Source: Paraphoma chrysanthemicola (lineage: Eukaryota > Ascomycota > Dothideomycetes > Pleosporales > Phaeosphaeriaceae). From it: a DNA stretch of 64,000 bases. Below are positions 55,910 through 64,000 of this stretch, piece by piece. The position numbers and the translations under genes are program-made. The stretch lies in the NCBI GenBank assembly GCA_020744225.1, contig JAGMWG010000017.1:1054001-1118000 (forward strand). The letters are read 5' to 3'. The notes below the pieces were generated by a model. The model was not told where the DNA came from. It saw nothing but the letters and a program-made list of their open reading frames with translations, and made no database searches. The first letter of the stretch is position 1. Every line of letters begins with the position of its first letter.

Positions 55910-56668
55910 ATGGGTCGCGAACTCCAGAAAAAGAAGAACAAGTCGTCCATTCCCAAGAAGCGCCAGAATGGACCCTCAAAGAAGAAGATTCTGCAGAACC
56001 CAATTATCGCAAAGCACTGGTACGGCCACCGTGAACCGTTGTGAAACGCCCTCTAATGGCTGCGTTATAGGAACCAGCAAGAAACACTCTCGCAGAATTA
56101 CCGTCGCCTAGGACTCACATCGCGGCTCAATCACGCGACGGGCGGCACGGAGAAGACAATCGCCCTACTCGGCCTCAACGACGCAAAGTCCACGCGCGCA
56201 GATGCGTCCTTCGGCAGCACCGCCAATGCGCTCAACATCGTCTCCAAAGCCCCGCAGACCATCGAAGTCGAGGAGCTGGAAGTCGAGCGCGACCCAGAGA
56301 CCGGCGCCATTCTGCGTGTCATCGGTGGGCAAGAGGAGGACGACAACCCACTTAATGACCCTTTGAATGAGCTCGACGACGAAGATGGTGAGGAGTGGAA
56401 CGGCTTTGCCATGGTGCCAGAGAACAAGGAAGGCGCAGAGGTGAACCCTGTCATCGAGGAACTCGAGGAAGCCGCGAGGAATGGCGCGCGGAAGGCGCCA
56501 CGGAAGCAGAGCCAGAGAGAGGAAGAGTGGTTACAAAGGCTGGTGTCAACATATGGCGACGACTACGGCAGGATGGCGCGGGACAGGAAGCTGAACCCGA
56601 TGCAGCAGACCGAGACCGACATCAAGAAGCGCGTCAAGAAGTGGAAGGCGTCACAAACGGCCGCATAA
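55910..56668 (+). CDS. NOP16: Ribosome biogenesis protein Nop16
   Basis: Exons 55910-56019 and 56071-56668 around a 51-nt intron (GTACGG, CTAAT branch, TAG); 235 residues. The start MGRELQKKKNKSSIPKKRQ and the joined IIAKHWNQQETLSQNYRRLGLTSRLN are diagnostic of Nop16, a nucleolar protein of the pre-60S particle. The C-terminal half has VSTYGDDYGRMARDRKLNPMQQT, which is equally conserved, and a Lys-rich tail suited to nucleolar retention. An acidic middle part (EEDDNPLNDPLNELDDEDG) is usual. Essential or near-essential housekeeping gene in yeasts. Confidence 0.95.
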
Positions 56669-58011
56669 GGTGGACTACTTCTTTTCCTGTTCTGGAGCAC
56701 AAAAGCTTCCCACGAGAACATGGCAGCATATCTGGCGTTTATGGCGTGAAGCCCATAAGGGAGCATGAGGGTTGACTTACTATTTCTCGACATACAAAAT
56801 CACGTTCAAAGTTGCGGTTCGGCCCTACTGTGAGCACTTGTGGCGAGACGCTCCTTCCCTTCAACGCTGCACTTTCTCGCTTTCACGCTGACCTGCCAAG
56901 GATCCCATCGCATGCCATTTGAAATCTCCCACTAACTCAGTCTCTCACCCAATCACGCCACATCCGTCATAGTCCCTGGTAGTCGCCGCAAACTAATTCA
57001 CGGTATGCTGATACCAGAGCGATGCTCCGTACCTGCATCTGCTTCTAAAGGCTTCTAGCGTCAGAAGTCTATCTACCTAGGAAGGTTTCCGGACAACTTG
57101 ATTACTATCGATACCCAAGCTCTGCAAACAAGATCAAGGGTAGGCTCCACTGCTGCCGCTGTCGAGGCTTGCTGGCCTCCTACCCACAGGATATCAGTGC
57201 AAGTTAATTTCGCACAAAGCCTTCAATAAAGACTGCACACAAGAAGAGTTCTCTCGTGATCGCGCGGTTGTCGTCACTGCTTGGATGCTGCATACCTTTC
57301 ACACACACCTGGGGTGAGACTTAACATATCAGCCTTGCGACTGGGTTTTAGATCACCTGATGCGGGGACCGCCACCGCACCATGTAACCACGGACGCAGG
57401 AATCCCAAACAGTCTGCGAATTACATCAGACTCCGAGCTTGAGGTCACTACATCTTCCAATCATCGGGAGAATCTTCATGGCTTCTGGAACAGGTCTTCG
57501 CCGGAAGTGCGCGGAACCACAGCCATACCACAACTAAGCATGTCCAATACCAACAAAGATTTTCATCAGTAAGCTTAGCAACTCCGCACTTTCGTCATCA
57601 AGATCTTGAGCGATTGTCGATGCAATTGTTGTGTTCCTTGGCAGATTACTCCGGTCTGGGGAAGGAGCATGGAGGCATTCCATTCGCATACATGTAGAAG
57701 CGTTCTATGAGTTTCATCAACGGCTTATATGGTTCTCCCAGGCGTATCAATGATATTTCAACCTCGATGCAACGGTTTCTCGCGAAATCCCCGGACCGCA
57801 GTTTAGCCCTGGCGATGCGCAGAACCTCTCTCATGCGCGTGATGCTCATCGCAAGCCAGATCAGTCTTCCGCGACATTCCGCCCCACTGGTCTTCCTATC
57901 ACGTTGCACCATCCCATCAACCGTCATCTTTGTCTGACCTCGTGCCCATGGGGTAACGGCTCGCAGTCAGCACGGAAGGCTCGAGTCGCCGATGCATGTC
58001 CAGGGTACCCA
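56669..58011. other. Intergenic, promoter of the sugar transporter
   Basis: 1.3 kb without a supported gene. Two CreA-like hexamers, CTGGGG at 57656-57661 and CCCCAC at 57892-57897 (reverse GTGGGG), lie 190-430 bp upstream of the transporter; such short sites occur often by chance. Confidence 0.4.
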
Positions 58012-58018
58012 TATAAAA
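58012..58018 (+). promoter_or_regulatory. TATA box of the hexose-type transporter
   Basis: TATAAAA 69 bp upstream of the ATG at 58081, a good core-promoter position. Confidence 0.6.
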
Positions 58019-58080
58019 CAGACGTTGGAGCCTCGTTACCGGGTATTCATGGTCACTGAACTCTATCAATTACTTCCAAG

Positions 58081-60159
58081 ATGAAGATCACCAATCCACT
58101 CACAAGATGGAAGGAGAGCCACTCAGTGGAGAAGAGCTCAAGATGGGTGGGTGAGCATGAGGGTTATGACACCTCACCCTTGCCTCGATTGACCTGGAAG
58201 GGGTTCTGGATGGGCATTTTGGTATCGATGGGTATGTACATCTCTATGGATACCAGGACAATAAGCTGACCTCCCAAGGTGGTGCTGTTTTCGGCTATGT
58301 ATGTTGTTCATACACACATCCTCGGCCACGTACTGACCTCTCCTAGGACACTGGCCAGATTTCGGGTTTCCTGGCCATGCCAGACTTTCTGCGTCGCTTC
58401 GGACAGCGTCACGATGATGGGACATACTATTTCTCCAACGTGCGTTCTGGTCTGATTGTCGCTTTGCTGTCCATTGGTACACTGTTTGGCGCCCTCATTG
58501 CTGCGCCCATTGCCGATAAAATCGGTCGTCGATTCAGTATCTCGTTCTGGTGCGTCATCGTTTCAGTTGGCATCATCGTCCAGATCTCTTCCACGGACAA
58601 GTGGTATCAGATCATGATGGGCAGATTTGTCGCTGGCTTGGGTGTCGGAGCACTGAGTTTGCTTGTTCCGATGTACCAGGTAAGTCCAAAATCATTTCTA
58701 CACACGATATAATCACTAACATCCCGAAGGCTGAGACGGCTCCCCGACATGTTCGCGGTGCGCTTATCTCGACCTACCAATTGATGATCACATTTGGAAT
58801 CTTCCTGGCTGCCGTCTTCAACTATGCCGCTGAGCGCCACCAGTCGGGCAAGTCTGCATCTTGGCAAATCACCATGGGCCTGACCTTCTTTTGGGTTCTC
58901 GTGCTGGGCATCGGTATTGTATTCTTCCCCGAGACGCCGCGCTTCAACTACCGCCACGGCAAGATTGACAAGGCTACCAAAACGATGACTGGCGTGTATG
59001 GCGTTGGCGAGAACCACTACAGTATCCAGATGGAGCTGGAAGAAATGAAGGCCAAATTTGAGGCGGAAGACTCCGTCAAGCAGAATCCCATTCAAGAGTG
59101 GATCAACATGTGGAAGGCTCCGAAGATGGCGTATCGCATTGCGCTTGGCATGGGACTTCAAATGTTCCAACAATTGACCGGCGCCAACTACTTCTTCTAC
59201 TATGTAGGTCATCATCAGTCACCATCGTTTTATATGCGTGCTAATGATTCAGGGTACCGTCATTTTCACCGGCACTGGTATTCGTAACTCCTTCGTCACA
59301 CAGATGATCTTGGTAAGCTGCAATCACCAAACGCATGTTTCAAGCCAGGTGCTAACTCTCGACAGAACGGAATCAACTTCGGCGTCACTTTCTACGGCTT
59401 GTACATTGTCGAACACTACGGTCGCCGCAAATCCCTCATCGCGGGCTCAACCTGGATGTTCATCTGCTTCCTAATCTTCGCATCCGTCGGCCACTTTTCT
59501 CTGGATCGCGAAAACCCAGAAAACACCGAAAGTGCTGCGACAGCCATGATTTGCTTCGCATGCTTCTTCATTTTCGGCTTCGCTACTACCTGGGGTCCGA
59601 TGATCTGGACCATTTGCGGAGGTAAGTGTCCTCTCAATAGTGTTTACCTTTACTCAATCTGACCATCTGCACAGAACTCTACCCGTCTCGCTACCGCGCG
59701 AAAGCCATGGCCCTATCAACCGCCTCAAACTGGCTTTGGAACTTCCTCCTCGCATTCTTCACGCCCTTCATCACAGGCGCCATCGACTTCCGCTACGGCT
59801 ACGTCTTCGCTGGGACAAACGTTCTCGGCGGCCTTATTGTGTACTTCTTCGTCATCGAAGGCCAGGGCCGCACGCTCGAGGAAATCGACACCATGTACCT
59901 CATGGGCGTGAAGCCGTGGGAGAGCGCCAAATGGGTCGTCCCGCCGCTAGAGGAATTGACCGGAAAAGTGCGCGAGAGGCTTGAAGCCACGAATCCCGAG
60001 CTGGCGATCAAGAAGGAGAGAGGTGTGGGACAAGGCAATGTTAATGGCAATGGCTTAGGGTTGGCTAATAGAGAAGACATTGGGGAAGGTGCTAGGGCTG
60101 AGGAGCACAGGGAGGGAAGTGAGGATGCTTTGAGGGAGAAGAAGGAGACGGAGGTGTAA
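58081..60159 (+). CDS. MFS sugar (hexose) transporter
   Basis: Seven exons: 58081-58231, 58279-58298, 58347-58679, 58730-59203, 59253-59312, 59366-59621, 59675-60159; introns 47-53 nt; 592 residues. Exon 2 is a 20-nt microexon completing GGAVFGYDTGQISGF. Sugar-porter signatures: IADKIGRR, GRFVAGLGVGALSLLVPMYQAETAPRHVRGAL (signature 2), PETPRF, QQLTGANYFFYYG (substrate-binding helix 7), YGRRKSL, PSRYRAKAMA and EGQGRTLEEID. Twelve membrane segments; the C-terminal tail of about 90 residues is polar (Gly/Asn, then Glu/Lys-rich). The long tail and hexose-type motifs place it near fungal high- or low-affinity glucose carriers; a polyol or pentose substrate cannot be excluded. Plasma membrane. Confidence 0.92.
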
Positions 60160-61125
60160 TGGCTGGTAGATGGGTAGGATGATCTGAGGTGAGGCGGATC
60201 GTTCTGGGTGATATGTTTGATGACTTGATGTGGTGATGAGTAGTAGTAGTGTACTTAATAACTAATTGCCCATCTCTTGCAACTCACACCAATTTTGTCA
60301 AGCATCTCATCAACAAGCATCCCCGATCTCTCCATCACCACCACCACCACCACCACCAACGACCTCGTATCACTCTCAGCCTCACAACCAACCCCACCGG
60401 TCCGGCATCGCCTTTGCCTCGCACACCGGTGTGCACAAACCTTACCCTACACATCCTCGTACAAGACTTACCGCACGAGCACCTCAAATCTGCACGTATC
60501 ACACACGGTGACGCCGTACCACTAACCCCCCAAAAAGCCAGTCACATCCACCCCAGGAAAACAAAACTCTATAAAGAAGGTTGCGTGGACGCGAGTGGGA
60601 TGCATTCGGCCATCCCGATCGTGTCTGACGTAACCCAAGCAATTCGCTTCGTAGCGCCAAGATAATTAGGTGCGATGGGAGAATCAGATTAGATAAAACC
60701 ACAGCACCCATCGCCGTCTTGCATGTCCTTCACAACGCAGCAAAAACCTACTACCAACGCTTTCATTCTAGCGAATCTAGTCTGCGGACCCAGGACGTTT
60801 CTTCACTGTGCTGGTTTTCGTGCACCGTGACGATCGCTGCAGCATTGGCACCCCGCGGGCCAGACTTGGCGAACGGTTTCGGCGCGCGCGACTGGTTGGC
60901 CATTTGGCGCTAGGCCTGAATACGGCCCCGAGCGTTGGGTGCGACGATCAGATAAAGTGGGTGGTGTAGCGCTGTGGATCCCGACGGTGCGTTTAGATCT
61001 TTGTGGAGGCGATTTATTTTCCGAGTCTTGTGTTGCGCAATTCAAACACTTACTTACTTACTCACGTACTGGATTGCGTAGTTGAAAGATAGTAGAAAGT
61101 GGAAAGAGTCGGATTCAGCGAAAAT
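60160..61125. other. Intergenic upstream of the siderophore transporter
   Basis: Contains a short (CAC)n run near 60333-60358 and iron-GATA motifs listed separately. Short ORFs lack support. Confidence 0.5.
60947..60955 (+). promoter_or_regulatory. Iron-GATA (SreA/Urbs1-type) site upstream of the siderophore transporter
   Basis: ATCAGATAA, an exact match to the ATCWGATAA consensus bound by iron-sensing GATA repressors of filamentous ascomycetes, 171 bp upstream of the ATG at 61126. A one-mismatch copy, ATTAGATAA, lies at 60688-60696. The position and downstream gene support a real site; binding is not shown. Confidence 0.7.
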
Positions 61126-63155
61126 ATGAGGGAGAGTATGCGGCACAAATTCACTCCTGGCGCAGATACTGGCGCGACACCGGAATCCTTCGGCAAGGAC
61201 GCAAGAGATGTATATCCCGTCGATGGCGTGGATGATTCGGCGAGCGATCGTAGCGAGAAACAGGCTGGTGTGAAGCGTATTGAGGGCGTGAGTAAGGCGT
61301 GGACGAAGACGGGTTTGATTATTACTTATGTTGCGTGAGTATACCCTTACTATTCAAGAAAGAATGGAGCTAATTGTTCGATGGATAGACTGTTGCTCAT
61401 TGCCAACGTCACGTCCCTGGAGATCCAGGTCACGAGCTTGCTTACGCCGTATGCGACAAGTGCGTTTAAAGCGCATTCACTTGTTTCGACGATTGCGGTT
61501 GTGCAGAATGTCGTTAGCTGTATGTTCCCTCCTCCATGCTCAAATCTTCTACTTACACATCATCCAGCCGTCGTCAAACCACCCTTTGGTAAAATCGCAG
61601 ACGTATTCGGTCGCCTGGAGTCTTTCACCATCAGCATCATTCTCTACACCATCGGCTACATCCTCCAAGCCTCATCCGGCAATGTCCGGACGTTTGCCAG
61701 CGCTCAAATTTTCTGGTCCGCGGGCTTCAATGGCGTGCAAATGCTGACCCAGATCTTCGTCGCGGATACTTCGGACTTGCTCAATCGTGCGCTGTTCTCT
61801 ACGCTCTTTGACGTCCCGTTCTTGTGGACTGTCTGGGCGGGCCCGGAAGTTGGGAATAGCATCCTGAACACTATTTCGTGGCGCTGGGGATACGCGATCT
61901 GGGCGATTATCCTGCCCGTCTTCTTTGTCCCGCTGTTTCTCAGCCTATTCATGAATCAGCGACGAGCGAAGAAGATGGGATTCGATATGCCGAAACCGTT
62001 CCGCGGTCGTTCGGTTGCAGAAGTGTTCAAGAACTTATGGTTCGATCTGGACTTCTTCGGGTTGCTGCTGCTTGCTGCGGCGATATCGCTGATCTTGCTA
62101 CCACTCACGCTGGCTCCCGGTGCGAGTGGACAATGGCGGAATGCGAGCATGATCGCTATGCTCGTCGTTGGCGCTGTGGTGCTCATCATATTCCCGTTCT
62201 GGGAGACGAGCAAGAAACTCGCACCAAAAGCCTTTTTCCCGCCCGAGCTGTTCAAGAACAGAACAGTCGTCGTCGGCAGCGCCATTGCATTCTTCTACTT
62301 CAGTACGTCCAACCCCTAACCCCACCTTCGCCAAATCCGATACTAACAGCAGCCACAGTGGCCTTCTATCTCTCCGTCTTTCCTTACTTCTACTCTTACC
62401 TCGTCATCGTGCAAGGCAAATCCGCCGTGACAGCCGGCAACATCACACGTGTCTTCAGCTTCGCATCCACAATCTCCTCCATCGTCGTCTCCCTCATCAT
62501 CAAGTACACCGCGCACTACAAATACTACGTCACCTTCGGCTCCGCAATCTACCTCATGGGCATGGGCCTTATGCTCGCATACCGCAGCGCAGACGCGAGC
62601 ACCGCCACCATCGTCGGCACGCAAATCGCCGTCGGCATCGGCGGCGGCTTCTTGAACGTCCCTGTACAATTAGGCGTCCAGGCAAGCGCTTCGCATCAAC
62701 AAGTCGCCGCCGCGACGACAGTCTGGCTCACGATTCTGGAAGTCGGCGGCGCGGTCGGAGCGGCGATTTCAGGCGCTATATGGTCGACGTACGTCCCGCA
62801 GAAACTCCAACAGTACCTCCCCGCGGGTGTCGAGTACGCGCCTATTTACGGCGACATACTCATTTCGGGCGACTACACGCTGTATCCAGCGGGCTCGCCA
62901 GCGAGGATCGCGATCAATCTAGCGTATCAGGAGACGATGCGGTATTTGTTGATTGGGGCGCTGTGTGCGAGTGCGCCAATTTTGCCCCTGACGTTCTTTT
63001 TGAAGAATTATAAGCTCGATCAGATGAGTCAGAAGGTCGAGGGTAGGGTGATTGGGAGTGCGGGGAGGGGTGTGGGGGGAGATGATGGGGTTGGTGGACA
63101 GGAGGAGATTAGGACGGAGAGAGCAGGGAGGGGATGGAAGGTGTGGAAGCGATGA
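61126..63155 (+). CDS. Siderophore-iron transporter (MFS, SIT family)
   Basis: Exons 61126-61334, 61389-61519, 61568-62302, 62359-63155; introns 48-56 nt; 623 residues. I start at the ATG at 61126; an upstream GTG in frame is not a start. A hydrophilic N-terminus (about 70 residues) precedes the first segment. Family marks: TSLEIQVTSLLTPYATSAFKAHSL, KIADVFGRLESF, a FVADTSDLLNRALFSTLFDVPFLWTVWAG region with the long SIT loops, VGIGGGFLNVPVQLGVQA, and the final lumen-side pattern YLPAGVEYAPIYGDI with a 14-segment layout. These carriers import ferric siderophore complexes across the plasma membrane. The upstream ATCAGATAA fits iron repression. The C-terminus is Gly/Glu-rich and non-conserved. 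Confidence 0.9.
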
Positions 63156-64000
63156 GGTGGGTGGGTGATTGGAGAGGTGTGGTCGAAATATGTATAAACA
63201 CTGTGGACATGCGATTAGGGTCTGTGGGGAACCAGTGGTTCTTGACTGTTATGACACGGTAGTGTTTCTGAACATACACGAGTCCTTACTTATGCTCGTT
63301 GCCCTTACCTTTTTTACGCGTGACGGGAGCGAAGCTGCGAAACAAGGAGGAGCTGTTTGACTTCGGATAGGTTGCTGGACAAGTGATGACGTTGGGTGCT
63401 CGACACTAGCACCTTGACAATAGCGAAAGTATGGAACATTAGCAAAAGTGTGGAACATTAGCATGCGGACATTGAGGAAGGTGCGCAACAAGAGGGAGTT
63501 GCCGGACATTAGTACGCCGACATGAGTACCCCGACATGAGTGCGCCGATATGAGAACGCCAACAATAAGCCAATTGCACGACAATAACGTGCCGACATTA
63601 GCGAAAGTGCAAACATGAGCTCGCCGACACCGACATGAGTTGATCAACATAAGGCAGCTAACATTAGGAAAATTGTTAACATGAGGTCAACATGAGCACG
63701 CCAACTTTAGTCGGTTCGACAACACGAGAGATTGCCAACATGAGTGCGCCGACATGAGTGCGCCGACATGAGTGCGCCGATATGAGCGCATCAATATGAG
63801 AAAATACGTCGATAAAGCTACACCGGCAATCGTGCATCGATATGAGGTGCACCACCATGAAGATAAGTTGCCAACATTAGCAGCACTTGTCAACACTAGC
63901 AGCACTTGCCAACACTAGTAGCACTTGCCAACATTAGCAGCACTTGCCGACAAAAGCGCGCCAACAATAACGCGGCGAAAGTAGGGAACTTGCCAACAAC
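63156..64000. repeat. Degenerate short-repeat array, cut by the window end
   Basis: From about 63400 the sequence is built of diverged CCRACATKAG-type motifs. Two regular blocks stand out: a 14-bp unit GTGCGCCGACATGA repeated three times near 63743-63784, and a 19-bp unit TTGCCAACATTAGCAGCAC in four copies at 63868-63943. No frame stays open through it on the plus strand. Not a CRISPR array (no unique spacers) and not telomeric repeats. Its full extent lies beyond the window. Confidence 0.75.

Noticed and set aside
63400..64000. CRISPR-like or telomeric repeat
   Set aside because: Unit length and spacing vary, there are no unique spacers, and no TTAGGG runs; this is a eukaryotic sequence.

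Overview
The window is nuclear DNA of a filamentous ascomycete (Pezizomycotina), most likely a dothideomycete. The evidence is the intron type (mostly 45-60 bp, GTRNGT donors, CTRAC-like branch sites, usually YAG acceptors) and the gene families present: Zn2Cys6 regulator, HET protein, CFEM protein, allantoate-permease-type and siderophore MFS carriers, bicupin oxalate decarboxylase family, RBR ligases and a DUF7587-like protein. There is no PKS, NRPS or terpene synthase and no intact transposon. All exon-intron models were built by hand from translation, splice sites and paralogue comparison.

Layout. 0.4-5 kb: Zn2Cys6 factor (minus) divergent from a 14-TM-type MFS pump (plus), with a doubtful small secreted ORF upstream. 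6-10.6 kb: CFEM membrane protein, a DUF1993 gene broken by one TAG, a class II aldolase-like enzyme and an F-box-like relic. 11-20.5 kb: secreted selenium-binding/methanethiol-oxidase-like protein, six-exon secreted bicupin, HET protein and a membrane-anchored pepsin-like protein that seems to have lost its catalytic aspartates. 22.3-25 kb: tandem paralogous secreted proteins of unknown function with identical intron positions. 25.5-33.2 kb: ACS-family MFS carrier, metallo-beta-lactamase-fold hydrolase, DUF7587-like protein and a divergent protein kinase. 35-46 kb: a secreted precursor with dibasic sites, a gene-poor stretch of about 5.9 kb holding one intron-containing tRNA-Val, then an FAD (BBE) oxidase next to an NmrA/isoflavone-reductase-like gene. 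46-51.3 kb: a secreted Asn-Ala-Gly / Gly-Lys repeat protein and two tandem RBR genes, one with in-frame stops and a decayed 3' neighbour. 52.5-64 kb: small Cys-rich membrane protein, ZIP zinc transporter divergent from NOP16, hexose-type transporter, siderophore transporter with an iron-GATA motif upstream, and a degenerate repeat array running off the end.

How it fits together. Most of the window is accessory and environment-facing: transporters for drugs, allantoate-like anions, sugar, zinc and siderophore iron, secreted proteins, and self/non-self or signalling proteins. NOP16 and tRNA-Val are the clear housekeeping genes. Units that look functionally linked are the regulator/pump pair (2.6-3.5 kb), the oxidase/reductase pair (41.7-44.7 kb) and the siderophore transporter with its iron-GATA site. 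The best leads are the secreted tandem pair, whose first member has a 48-nt intron that can be retained without a stop, the nonsense-interrupted genes at 7.9 kb and 47.2-49.4 kb, and the probable inactive aspartyl-protease-like receptor at 18.8-20.5 kb.
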